A stretch of DNA of 64,000 bases from Leidyana gryllorum EB-2025a (Eukaryota; Apicomplexa). Below the pieces are notes generated by a model. It saw only the letters and a program-made list of their open reading frames with translations. It searched no databases and was not told where the DNA came from. The translations under genes and the position numbers were made by a program. The stretch spans positions 1,054,001 through 1,118,000 of the forward strand of contig JBLWGC010000104.1 of the NCBI GenBank assembly GCA_048772705.1. The letters run 5' to 3'. This document shows, one piece after another, positions 9,748 through 20,015 of this stretch. The first letter of the stretch is position 1. Each line of letters starts with the position of its first letter.

Positions 9748-11403
9748 TTAGTTCTCGAGCTCGAAGTGGAGTCTCTTGGGACGGTCAGATACTCGGATGT
9801 AGAGTTGACCTCTCTCGCAGCATGAGCATTGCGGTCTACCGCGGCACTCGCACTTGTCGCTGCAGGAGGGCTTCTTGGGCGGCTGGACACATTCAAGGGC
9901 ACCACCCTCGGTAGAGTCCTTGGGATGACATTCGACGTCATCTTCTTTCTCCTCAGTCGTTGTACGATCCAGCATCACCCCAGTGGTGGTGTCCTTGCTG
10001 GGCGCTTCGGTCGGCACCTCAGAGGGCCTGACGGGAGCGTCAGTGTTAGGAGGCACCACTGGGGAGGTGGCAGGCTTGGTCAGGGCATCGTCAGTTCCCA
10101 CAGGGGCTGCGGTACCCGGCTCTTCAGGACCTTCAGTCGCTGGGGCGGGGGTCGGAGCAGGAGTTGGCGCAGGTGCGGGGGCCTCGGTCGCTGCCGGGGT
10201 AGGAGCAGGCGTTGGCGCGGGTGTGGGGGCATTGGTCGCTATCGTTGCCTCAGTCGGAACAGGAGTAGTGGTGGGCGCCGGAGTTGGGGCCGGAGTTGTG
10301 GTCGGGGCCGGAGTTGTGGCTGGAGTGGTAGTCGGGGCCGGAGTGGTAGTCGGGGCCGGAGTCGTTGTGGGAGTGGTAGTGGTAGTCGTAGGAGTGGTGG
10401 TAGGAGTGGTCGTGGGAGCCGGAGTTGTAGTCGTTGCGCGGGTGGTCGTGGTAGTAGTGGTGACCGTGGTGGTCGTGGCCTTGGTGGTGGTTGTAGGAGC
10501 CAAGGTGGTCAAAGGCGTGAAGGGCGAGCAGGTGTCTACTGGCGTGCAGTACTTCCACCCAGCAATGTGCATGTCACTCTCCCAGACACAGCGCAGATCA
10601 CCTCCACCGCAAGGCATACACCGGTAGTGGTTAGTCGAACACTCGTGGGGGAGTCCGTAGTTACAGTATTGCGCGTTCATGTTTGGAGAGGGGTATACAG
10701 ATGTTTTGATGGTGAGCGCCATTTCAACCATCTTCTTGTTCTTGAGCAGACAGCGTCCTACCTTTTCGGAGCCGGTCGATGCGTACAATTCTGAGACCCA
10801 AGCCCAGTTGACGCAATCGTCGTTCAACTGACAGTGGAGTTGACATTGAGCAGGAGTGTCGACAATGAGGGTCTGATCAATGGAGGCGAGATTGACCTCC
10901 TGAGAGTATCCGTAGATCCACTTCTCGAAACAGTCGCCATCGACGACAGTGCGACCATTATGGGCATACCAGTGACTGTAGGTACATTTAGATGCCCATG
11001 CAGAGTTTGATTCCGGCTTCTTGCCTGAAGCCATCAATGCGTCACATTCATCCATACAGTAAGCATTTGTTTGGGCCTCGGACAAGGATACGACTTTCTT
11101 GCAGTAGTCATTGTCAACTTGTGGCAAGTTCTCGTTCGGATCCGGGCCTGGGGCCGCATTCAGTAGAGCTTCGGATTCCTTCACACAGCTCGCGCTCGAA
11201 ACTTGATTCTTGATGTCCCATGAGTCACAGCAAGCAGCGATAGATGCGTGACATGAGAACCATCTTCCAGACGATACACATTGGCTTCCTCTGAGATCTT
11301 CACATTCCCCACACATTTTGGGGCCCGGCATGAGGGGAGCAATACAAGTGGCATTCGCCAGGCCAACCAATCCGATCACAAAAAAGGGAGTGATGCGACT
11401 CAT
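9748..11403 (-). CDS. secreted mucin-like protein with PAN/apple-type domain, copy 1
   Basis: Intronless, 551 residues. A signal peptide (about residues 1-18) is followed by a Cys-rich domain with PGPKMCGECEDLRGSQCV. At about residues 155-225 lies a PAN/apple-like domain (GDCFEKWIYGYSQEV, then CQLHCQLNDDCVNWAW and GRCLL). Another Cys-rich block ends at DTCSPFTP. About 170 residues of Thr/Pro/Ala repeats (TTTT, PAPTTTP, PAPTPAP) form a mucin-like stalk, a likely O-glycan carrier. A short Cys-rich tail (DKCECRGRPQCSCCERGQL) closes the protein. No hydrophobic C terminus, so it is probably secreted. A paralog lies directly upstream on the same strand. PAN/apple domains commonly bind proteins or carbohydrates. 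Confidence 0.8.
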   Translation of the reverse strand: MSRITPFFVIGLVGLANATCIAPLMPGPKMCGECEDLRGSQCVSSGRWFSCHASIAACCDSWDIKNQVSSASCVKESEALLNAAPGPDPNENLPQVDNDYCKKVVSLSEAQTNAYCMDECDALMASGKKPESNSAWASKCTYSHWYAHNGRTVVDGDCFEKWIYGYSQEVNLASIDQTLIVDTPAQCQLHCQLNDDCVNWAWVSELYASTGSEKVGRCLLKNKKMVEMALTIKTSVYPSPNMNAQYCNYGLPHECSTNHYRCMPCGGGDLRCVWESDMHIAGWKYCTPVDTCSPFTPLTTLAPTTTTKATTTTVTTTTTTTRATTTTPAPTTTPTTTPTTTTTTPTTTPAPTTTPAPTTTPATTPAPTTTPAPTPAPTTTPVPTEATIATNAPTPAPTPAPTPAATEAPAPAPTPAPTPAPATEGPEEPGTAAPVGTDDALTKPATSPVVPPNTDAPVRPSEVPTEAPSKDTTTGVMLDRTTTEEKEDDVECHPKDSTEGGALECVQPPKKPSCSDKCECRGRPQCSCCERGQLYIRVSDRPKRLHFELEN

Positions 11404-11789
11404 ACTCGTTCTAATCCAAGAAGAAGAAAGAAGTCCTTCTCACAAATTGATTTGGTGATTGATGTTCTTTCGATCTGGGAGATACTCTGTCCCAAAATCG
11501 AGTGTGCGCAACATGGCCCGTGTGTATCGTCATCAAGATCAAAGTTCCCCGCTCGCGCTCATAGTTGATCAGATGGTTCGGTTCACTTTCGTACTGCCAT
11601 TGCATCTATGGTGATTCCATCCCAGTTAAGCGTTAATAACCTGGGCTCCCTTGACATTCCATGTTCTCAATAACTCAAAGCGAAGCTTCGCATCCCTTCC
11701 CACTATGTAAATCTCATTTTGTCCCCCGATTCAGTAGATCAAATATGTGAAAATTGAGCCTTCCAGGTGCAGTTCCTCAGTCTTACAGA
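11404..11789. other. intergenic between the two mucin-like genes
   Basis: Spacer of 386 bp between the stop of copy 2 (11790) and the start of copy 1 (11403). It holds the 3' end of one and the 5' end of the other. No further gene or repeat seen. Confidence 0.4.
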
Positions 11790-13193
11790 TCAAATGTCCC
11801 AAGACTCATTTAAGGGCACCAAAGGCTGCCTACCACCCGTCGTACTGGTGGGCCCCTCGCTCGTCGTCGCCGCTGTTGTACTCGCTTGTGTCGATGGTGC
11901 AACAGTCAGTTCGAGTTGGGTAGTCGTCGGTGTCCACGGACTTCCAGATGTGGTGCTTGCTTCAGTAGTTGTTGGCTCAGACGTTGTGGTTGTGGACTCC
12001 GTAGTTGTGGTTGTGGGTTCGGTAGTTGTGGTTGTGGGTTCGCTAGTTCTGGTGGTGGGTTCGCTAGTTGTGGTGGTTGTGGGTTCAGTTTGTGTAGTTG
12101 TAGGCTCAGTGGGTGTAGTTGTGGTAGTAGGGGGCTCGGTGGAAAAGGGCTCTGGGGTAGTACTGGCTTCAGTCGTTGTTGTGGGCCGCCTAGTGGTAGT
12201 TGTGGGTTCAGTCGTTGTAGTGGTGGTCGGTTCAGTAGTCGTAGTCGTAGGTTCAGTGGTCGTTGTCGAGGTGCTGGTGGTTGCAGGAATCGGAGTCCCT
12301 TGAGGAGTGAAAGGAGAGCAAGTATCGGTAGGAACACAGTACTTCCAGCCAGCGACGTGCATATCACTCTCCCACACACATCTCAGATCTCCGCCATCGC
12401 ATGGCAGGCATCGATAGTGGCTGGTCGAACACTCATGAGGAAGGCCATAGTTGCAGTATTGAGTGTTCATATTGGGAGAGGGATACACAGATGTGGTGAT
12501 GGTAAGTGCCATCTCGACCATCTTCCTATTCTTCAAGAGACATCGCCCAACTTTCTCGGCACCTGTTGATGCGTATAAGTCCGATACCCAGGCCCAGTTC
12601 ACGCAGTCATCGTTCAGTTGACAGTGTAGCTGACACTGGGCTGGTGTCTCCACAATCAAATTGTTTGCGATAGACGCAAGGTTCACTTCTTGTGAGTATC
12701 CATATATCCACTTCTCAAAACAATCTCCCTCAATCACCGTTCGGCCGTTGTGCGCGAACCAGTGACTGTAGGCACATTTTGACGACCAAGCCGAATCCTT
12801 CGTGGGATCCTCGCCGCCTCCAACGAGCTGCGAGCACCACTCCATACACTCTGCATTGGTCTGAGAAGTATCCAATGTCACAACTTTGGTACAGAGCGAG
12901 TCTGTCACAGGAGGGAGGACCTCATTCGGATCATCCTCAGACTCCTGCTGAGCAGCCTCTGACGCCGCCAAACATGCAGCCGTGGTGGTGACAGCCTTGA
13001 TGGACCAGTCGTTACAACATGCGTCGATGGTTGCGAAGCAGGAGAACCAACGACCGCTGTCAACACATTGTGAACCTCTTACATCCTCACATTCGGCACA
13101 ATACATTGGGCCCGGCATTTTGGGCCCGATACACGTTGCGCCGACAGCATACTCAGTTGCTGTCACACTAAACAATATTAGCAGATTCCGCAT
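11790..13193 (-). CDS. secreted mucin-like protein with PAN/apple-type domain, copy 2
   Basis: Intronless, 467 residues, same layout as the neighbour. The order is: signal peptide (MRNLLILFSVTATEYAVGA), Cys-rich start with GPMYCAECEDVRGSQCV, PAN/apple-like domain with GDCFEKWIYGYSQEV and CQLHCQLNDDCVNWAW, second Cys block ending DTCSPFTP, then about 130 residues of Thr/Glu/Pro repeats (TEPTTTT units). The Cys domains are very similar to copy 1 while the stalks differ in unit and length. The Cys-rich tail of copy 1 is missing; this copy ends in NESWDI. The pair is a tandem duplication with stalk divergence. Confidence 0.8.
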   Translation of the reverse strand: MRNLLILFSVTATEYAVGATCIGPKMPGPMYCAECEDVRGSQCVDSGRWFSCFATIDACCNDWSIKAVTTTAACLAASEAAQQESEDDPNEVLPPVTDSLCTKVVTLDTSQTNAECMEWCSQLVGGGEDPTKDSAWSSKCAYSHWFAHNGRTVIEGDCFEKWIYGYSQEVNLASIANNLIVETPAQCQLHCQLNDDCVNWAWVSDLYASTGAEKVGRCLLKNRKMVEMALTITTSVYPSPNMNTQYCNYGLPHECSTSHYRCLPCDGGDLRCVWESDMHVAGWKYCVPTDTCSPFTPQGTPIPATTSTSTTTTEPTTTTTEPTTTTTTEPTTTTRRPTTTTEASTTPEPFSTEPPTTTTTPTEPTTTQTEPTTTTTSEPTTRTSEPTTTTTEPTTTTTESTTTTSEPTTTEASTTSGSPWTPTTTQLELTVAPSTQASTTAATTSEGPTSTTGGRQPLVPLNESWDI

Positions 13194-13307
13194 TGTGACT
13201 GTTGTCTGTCAGATTTAATATTATGCTGCGACATCGTTGCTCCTTAGTAGCTATTGGGACTGCATCGAGACAGGAGCTCGTGGTCAGAAAGGCGAAAAAG
13301 GGAAGGG

Positions 13308-13909
13308 CTACAGCAGTTCCACGTGGTCCGACCCTGCCACGCCGACGTCGTCGTTAGTGTCGCTTTCGGTTTGACCTTCCGAGCGCCCCAAAGCGACCAA
13401 GCCTCCCAGTGTGATGCCCACACCAATGCCACCTAGTGCAGCAACCGCCACCTCGGAGACTAAGACGCTGCGAGCGCGAACTTTGGGATCTTCTAGTTGA
13501 TCCGCGAGCCAGCGCTGTGATGCCAGAAAAGCGGACTTGATCTGATCGTATAGGTCCGTGAGGTAGTCGGCCACGTAATCCAACGCATCGTCCTCCGCTT
13601 GAAAAGAGGCTCCTTCAGCGGTTGTGTTGATTGAATGTGAGTGTCCTCCAATCCTAGACTGTCCATCTCGGTCTCTGACACGATCAATCCACGCTGCATT
13701 CCTGTAGTGACGGCAACGACATAGGATGGAACTTACATTGTGAAACTGCTAGCCGGCGAAGGCCGTGTGCACTCGACCATGGGAGATCCGAACTTGTTGC
13801 TGCGTACATCCTTGCCATAGCCAACAACCAGACACCAGTGAGCTGGAACATGAGTGTGGTGTGTCTCGACTTGAGCACACGCGTGTGGTGGTGGATAGAT
13901 GATCTTCAT
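13308..13909 (-). CDS. small membrane protein, function unknown
   Basis: Exons 13909-13737 and 13701-13308 join in frame across a 35-bp intron (phase 2) to 188 residues. The N-terminal part contains HVPAHWCLVVGYGKD, faintly like the His-containing strand of papain/C39-type cysteine peptidases, but no catalytic Cys segment was found. The C terminus has a Gly-rich hydrophobic helix (VAVAALGGIGVGITLGGLVALG) followed by an acidic tail. The frame stays open upstream of 13909 into the region of the divergent transporter gene, so the true start could be further upstream. As drawn, the two start codons are 50 bp apart. Confidence 0.45.
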
Positions 13910-13959
13910 TATGTCACGCAAAGTAGGACAAATAATTGTTTTGCCATTGGCCAGGTGCG

Positions 13960-16900
13960 ATGGGGGGGGAATATACGCTTCATGTGCTGGCATGGCGGGA
14001 GGCAAGTGTCTATTCCTTATTGGCTCTGTTACTGTTGGCAGCACGAATATGGGGTGGCAGCAATTGCTCACCGCCTGCTGTGGTTCAAGGCCGTAAAGAC
14101 TTATTAGGGCAGTTCTGTATACTATACCTTCCTGTGACGTTAGGGAGCTTCGTGGTTCTGTACCTAATTGATGTTCGCGACGCCGAGTCGGCTATGCCGT
14201 CAAAGCGGTGCTTAAGACACGCTTTGGCGGCTTTATTTGGTGCTCTATACATTGTGGTCTACCATTCAAAGGTATGTCTGGCGTGCAGTTCTCAACACTG
14301 TTCAGGTGATTGCAGACGCCAACCCTGAAACACTGGACGCTATCGCTGTTTTGGTTGGTCACTGGGTGTTTATCTGTTGATTCGATTTGGAGAGATCTAT
14401 CCCTGGGGAATAGCGTTTCACCTGTGATTCTCACTGACTTATTTTGCCACGTTCTCACTGTTACGATTTCAATGAGCGGAATCTGGGTACATGCAGGCCG
14501 GGCCAGTTCGCGGCGGAAGTGGGCTGGAGGCCGTCAACTAGCTGAACCTTTGCTGTACGGGGGCGAGGTCGAGCGGCCCCAACAACTGGGCAGCTTTGAA
14601 ATGCAACCTGCGTGGCGACGTCTGCTCTTTATGCATATAAACTATGTAATGAGCATTGGTTCTCGACGTAGCTTCGAGCTCCAGGAGCTCCCAATCCTGG
14701 GAGAGGAGGAGGACCCACAGATGCAATACCAAGCTTTCAAGAAGATCTGGAGTCCCGAGAAGCCGTTACTTCCAGCATTGGTCAGATTTGGATGGGTGAG
14801 TTTGGTGTTGACGGGGCTCGCTAGCTTGCTGAGTATGGTGTTTGAATGTTCGAGCCCTCTGCTGATGAAACGAGTTTTGGAGGATCTTTTGTTTGTGGTC
14901 AACGGTGGTTCGCGGTAGGTCCGACCCCCCTGGTGTGTGCAACATTTCGCGTGATGCAGTTGGCCTGGGGTCGTATCGATAGTGACTCTGGTGATGGGGG
15001 GTGCGATGAGTCAATCGCTGTTCGTGTACTCACAACGACTGGGTGGCAAGTTTGGTATTCAAATCAAGACTTTGGTTATGTCGGCGATCTATGAGAAAAG
15101 TTTGTCGATGAATCTCAGCGAAGCTGCATCATACACCAGAGACACAGGTCAAAACGGTTCTCTTAAAGCAAGCGGATCGCCATCATCTCCTCACGGCCAT
15201 GGAGATAGTCGCTCATCGGTGTCGCCGAATGCCAGCCCGGATATCTCAACGTGCGCAACCAGTGGGGCCATCGTCAACTTGACAACTGTTGATGCGGCTC
15301 AGTTGCCCTGGGCGATATCATCTGCGCAAAACTGCTTGACAATGCCGTTGGCCATTGCTATACAGATGGTCATCCTTTACCGTTTGATCGGTTGGCCAGC
15401 CTGGGCGGCTGTGGCGGTTGTCATCCTTTGCACTCCCATTGCTAGTGAGTATCTGACTCCGCATTCTCAGCTCTCTATTTCTGCTTCCGACAGAACTGGT
15501 CTTCGACTGGGATACTTGGTGCACGGAGAAATCCATGACTGCCAAAGACCATCGTCTAAAAGTCACGGGTGAATTCCTCTCGGGACTCCGAGCGATCAAA
15601 ACGTATGTGTGGGAACGCGATGTCTACCAAAGACTGCATGACTTGAGAGCCCACGAGCTGGAGTTCGTGTGGAAGGCTCAACTTACGGGTGTAAGTATCG
15701 AAGGCTGAGGATGAATGAGCAGTTATCTCCCAGGTGGCGAGCAATATTCTTTGGGAACTGACTCCGGTGTTCTTCTCGCTGGTCACCATGGGTTTGTGCG
15801 CGTGGGCGGATAAAGAGCACAGACTGACCACACAAACGATCCTGGCTGCTTTTGCGATCTTGCGAAATATAGGATTCCCACTCTCATTCATGCCGCTAGC
15901 CATGTCTGCTGTCAGTGAGGGTCGAGTGGCTTTACGACGGATGGAGGTAACTTGAGAAAGAGGTCTGAGCTTCCACCGAGTCATACTGGTCTCCTTCAGA
16001 GGTACTTTGCGCTCCCTGTAGTATGCAGCCGTGTACGAATTGCGCTGCCGAGCACTGTCGACATTATAGACGCCGACATTGGATGGCCTGGCTCGAACGT
16101 GCCGGTGCTGCGGGGCGTTCACCTGCGCGTGAAGCCAGGAAGCCACGTTGTAGTTACAGGACGTACGGGAAGTGGAAAGTCTACCTTGATTGCTGCCTTG
16201 ATTGGAGACCTCCGTCCCATGGTTGGATCGATCTCGATTTCCCGGAATATTGGGTTCGCGGATCAATTGGCCTGGCTGCAGAACACCAGTATTCTCGGAA
16301 ACATTGTTTTCGGTGAAGTTTATGATCCTGATAGATACGATCAGGTGTTGGAGGCCACTGGACTGAAGCCTGATATAGCAACTTTTGTGAATCGCGATCA
16401 AACGATCATCGGCGAGAAGGGTGTCACCTTGAGTGGAGGACAGAGACAAAGAATAGCGTTGGCACGCGCTTTGTACAAAGACGCTGAAGTTTATATCTTC
16501 GATGACATATTTAGTGCGGTTGATACTGATACAGCCAATCTTATTTTCGAGAGGATCTTCCGAGGCATGCTGATCAATCGAACGGTACTTATGGTGACAC
16601 ACCGATTGGAGATCGTCAAACAATTCCCTACAATCGGGGTCATCGACTCCACGGGGCATCTCACTGTATTTCGTTCGGCGGCAGCGGCTTTCCAGCACAA
16701 CGTTCTTCGCGAAATGGTGCAGGAGTCAAACTCTCCAGGCTTGGAGGTTGGGAATGGTGGGATGTCCAGCACCCCCCCGAGCAATTATCGGCGAGCGTCA
16801 ATGGTATCACATAGTCCAACACATCGGCCCGACCTGGTCCTCCCGGATGAGCCATCACCGTCCAAATTCTCTACCTCGCCAAGATCGTCCTCGAACCCCT

Positions 16901-19095
16901 TACATCCACCCAAGGCAGTATCTGAAGCGTTGCTGGCCGAGACTGAGAAACGGTACGACTCAACCGACGAAGAGGATGTGGAGTTGGGTGCTGTGCCTTG
17001 GGCAATATACGGGGCTTGGGCTCACGCTGCCGGTGGGATGATGCTGGTGGGGGTGATGTTAGCTGCCTACATCGGGGCACGAGCCCTCTCTATTCTGGCA
17101 AATGTCTGGCTTGCTTACTGGGCAGGTCTCTGGCAGCATCCAGAAAAGTTGGACCCTATTCTCGGATTTGAAGTATATGCTGGTATGAACGGCTTGTACC
17201 TCAGCGGGACCGCGGTCAGTTCTGTCATCATGGCTGTATGCTCACAGCGGTCTGGGGCTCACTTCCATGATCACCTGGTGCAGCGGTTCCTGGGAGCCAC
17301 GATGCACTTTGTTCACACCACCCCCAAAGGTAGAATGCTCAATAGACTCGCCAGAGACCTCGAGACGATCGATCGATATCTGCCCTTCGTCATGTCTGAG
17401 AGTTTACATACGGTGTTCGAAGTGGCTGGGATTTTGGTGGCCACTGTTGCCTCTCTACCTCCATCAGCTATCGTGCTGCCTTTTGTCAGTTGGGCGTACA
17501 TACACTTACAGCGGTACTATGTTAGTACTTCGAGACAGCTGTCTCGATTGGCCCCAGCGCTTGCAGCACCGGTGATATCGCTATTGTCCGAAACTCTCGA
17601 CGGTAGTGCCACCATCCGTGCCTTCAACAAGCAAAGATGGATGATGGGATTGTACTTTCAAAGGCAACTGAACAGTCTGAGAATTGAGTACCTCCAGAAC
17701 GAAGTTATGCGCTGGCTGGAAATGCGGCTGATGCTCATAATGGTTTGCATTGCTGGCACTATCCCCTCTCTTTGCTTACTATATGCCAAGGCAATTAACA
17801 TTGGCATTGCAGGCTTGATAATCACATACGCCAATAGCATCACTGGTACATTAAGTTGGTTGGTTAAAATAAATGCGTAAGTACAAATCCACACAACGGC
17901 TCTCCCCACCACGCCCCAATGATTGGTGTGCGATCGTCTGTCTGTCTGTCTGTCTGTGTATCGCGGCAGTCACTATTTGCCCATTCGATGCCGTCTCCTG
18001 ATGTTTGTGATCGACATACCCTTCGCAGAGATCGCGAGAACAATATAGTGTCTGTGGAGCGGATCATCTCCTACGACAAACCGGAAGTCTGTCCCCAAGA
18101 GAAGTCGACAATTGGCGCGGCCTTAATCCCCAATGATACTTGGCCCCAACGAGGGGCTATCGAGTTCCGTCGTGTCAAATTGAGTTATCGAGATGACTTA
18201 CCGCCAGCCATCGCCGACGTATCCTTTAACGTGCAGGCGGGATGGAAGGTGGGCATTGTTGGCAGGACTGGGAGTGGAAAGACTACACTAATGAATGCTC
18301 TGTTACGGATGATTGAGATGCCGCCTCAGAGTCAAATATTGATCGATGGCTTCGACATCCAACGTGTTCCGCTAGAACGACTGCGTGCCGCTATCAGTGT
18401 GATCCCCCAAGAGCCCACACTGTTCAGTGGAAATCTGAGAGACAATCTCGACCCTTTCGGAAGGCACACTGATGAGGAGATGTGGGAAGCCATCCGAAAG
18501 GCTCATTTACAAGAAAGTTTTGGTGGCACTCTTGACTCTGTGGTCGAAGAGGGTGGGTCCAACTTTTCTGTTGGGCAACGGCAACTCATTTGTCTCGCTC
18601 GGGTTTTACTGAAGCCCAGCCGTATACTGCTGTTGGATGAGGCGACCAGCTCTGTTGACAGCCAAACAGATGCGTTGATTCAGAGATGTATCACGGAAGA
18701 GTTCCGTCAGTCCACTGTGCTGACTATCGCCCATCGAATTAACACTGTGCAAGACTACGATATGGTGGGTCTTCTTCCTTCATCCGTGTCGCCGCCCTTC
18801 ATTGAGCAAATCGATGGTCGACATGTCTGCCAAGACACTCTTCGTGTCGGTCTGCTTCAGCGAAGTGCGGATTTATCACGCTTTCCGTCTCATGAGCCCA
18901 CGTCTCCGCCTCCTCCGCTCATGTCTCCCCCTCTTTCGCCCACGTCTCCCCCTCCTGTCGGTGGTCTCCTCCATTTTATGTGACGTGTTGCAGATTGCGG
19001 TGATGCAATATGGGAAACTGGTTGAATACGGATCACCCCGGCAACTACTCGAGATAGAGGACGGATTATACAGAAATCTGGCGATGCACGGATAG
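13960..19095 (+). CDS. ABC transporter, subfamily C (MRP-type full transporter)
   Basis: Exons 13960-14271, 14316-14914, 14960-15444, 15494-15690, 15734-15946, 16000-17876, 18029-18764 and 18994-19095 give 1506 residues in frame. Order: five N-terminal membrane helices (TMD0), linker, TMD1, NBD1, Ser/Pro-rich linker, TMD2, NBD2. NBD1 has Walker [10 protein letters not shown] (about residue 656), signature LSGGQRQR and Walker [11 protein letters not shown], with Asp in place of the catalytic Glu as is usual for ABCC NBD1. NBD2 has GRTGSGKTT (about residue 1305), signature variant FSVGQRQL and [10 protein letters not shown] with Glu, so NBD2 should hydrolyse ATP. ABCC proteins export organic anions or glutathione conjugates, or act as channels; the substrate is not visible. 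TMD1 carries a Ser-rich insert of about 60 residues. Confidence 0.92.
17934..17957. repeat. TCTG microsatellite in an ABC transporter intron
   Basis: About five TCTG units within the intron 17877-18028. A longer array of the same unit lies in an intron of the methyltransferase gene near 26810. Confidence 0.8.
18895..18962 (+). repeat. pyrimidine-rich 21-bp minisatellite in the last ABC transporter intron
   Basis: Three imperfect copies of a unit starting (C/T)GTCTCC and rich in CTCC, located in the 229-bp intron 18765-18993. The unit length is a multiple of three and the frame is open across it, so retention of this intron would add a Ser/Pro-rich segment but end in a stop before the last exon. 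Confidence 0.6.
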
Positions 19096-19133
19096 CACCG
19101 TGTGGCTCTGGTTGTCTGTCGCATCCGCAATGA

Positions 19134-19463
19134 TCAATGTCGTCTGCGACCCCGCTCCCGTCGTCTTCGGTCACGGTCACGCATCCACAAGACAAAAGCC
19201 GTGGCACCGAAAAGAATGAAGAGGAACGCGATGCTCAACAGTGCGGAGAGCATAAGATAATCTTGGTGACTGGACATGACTGCGATGGGCCACCCTTGAA
19301 CAGTGGCTCCGACAGCACCGATCATGCCGGCGACCGCAGTGCCGGCCATCCACCATTTCGTCCCATCACCGCCACCCGCAACGAGGGGCTGTATTCTACT
19401 GTTGAGGAAAGCTCCCCATCCTGGTCCTCCCCGACGTCTGAAAGCCTTCAGATGCGCACCCAT
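19134..19463 (-). CDS. small two-helix membrane protein, divergent pair member 1
   Basis: 109 residues from the ATG at 19463; a frame extending to 19484 would need a GTG start. It has two hydrophobic segments (around AGTAVAGMIGAVGATVQGWP and LSALLSIAFLFILFGATAFVL), the motif TKWWMAG, the shared motif ATVQGWP, and a very basic C-terminal tail (RDRDRRRRERGRRRH). It resembles the protein encoded on the opposite strand beginning 35 bp away (GTVQGWP, LFILFGATAF versus IFILFAGTAM), so the two are inverted paralogs. The basic tail would face the cytosol by the positive-inside rule. No family recognised. Confidence 0.65.
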   Translation of the reverse strand: MGAHLKAFRRRGGPGWGAFLNSRIQPLVAGGGDGTKWWMAGTAVAGMIGAVGATVQGWPIAVMSSHQDYLMLSALLSIAFLFILFGATAFVLWMRDRDRRRRERGRRRH

Positions 19464-19498
19464 GAAAAAATCTTTGAGTAGCACCCTTTTTTTCGCCC

Positions 19499-19837
19499 AT
19501 GCGACTTCCCCAGCTGGGCTTCAAAACAACTGTTCAAAGCCCCATCAGCCCTCATTTGGGTGGGGGAGAGAAATGGGCGATGGCTGGTATGGCCTTCTCG
19601 CAGGCCATATCGAACATTGGAGGCACTGTTCAAGGTTGGCCATGGCAGGTTGCGGCTTCGTACCAAAACACTCTGATGGTGCTTTCAATATTGGGAACAA
19701 CATTCATTTTCATCCTTTTCGCGGGAACAGCGATGATAATCAGAATTCGGCGCCGGAAAGAAACAGAGACGCCGCGACGACGAAGACGGCAAGGCGCTCA
19801 CGCTTCTCACAAGCATCGCGGACGAATGGATTATTAG
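19499..19837 (+). CDS. small two-helix membrane protein, divergent pair member 2
   Basis: 112 residues from the ATG at 19499. Shared features with the minus-strand neighbour: (T/E)KW.MAG, GGTVQGWP, a second helix (LMVLSILGTTFIFILFAGTAM) and a basic tail rich in Arg/Lys/His (RRRKETETPRRRRRQG). The N-terminal 25 residues differ. Similar length and the same motif order in head-to-head arrangement point to an inverted duplication. Function unknown; candidates would be small organelle or plasma membrane proteins. Confidence 0.65.
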   Translation: MRLPQLGFKTTVQSPISPHLGGGEKWAMAGMAFSQAISNIGGTVQGWPWQVAASYQNTLMVLSILGTTFIFILFAGTAMIIRIRRRKETETPRRRRRQGAHASHKHRGRMDY

Positions 19838-20015
19838 AAATACTCAGAATAGAATAGAAGAACTTTGATAATTGTGTGAAGCACCTTCTACTTATATAGA
19901 CTCAACAACAGCACAAACACTTAATACCCACCCAACAGTACGCCGAATAGTTTCAATAGGGATACATATTCGACCCTCGCTACTACAGTGTCCAAATAAA
20001 TTTTTGGTGTGGAAA

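Noticed and set aside
9829-10794. Gly/Arg/Ser-rich and Val/Gly-rich frames opposite the mucin stalks (also 11767-12569)
   Set aside because: Reverse reading of ACC/CCC repeats; no start context and no family.
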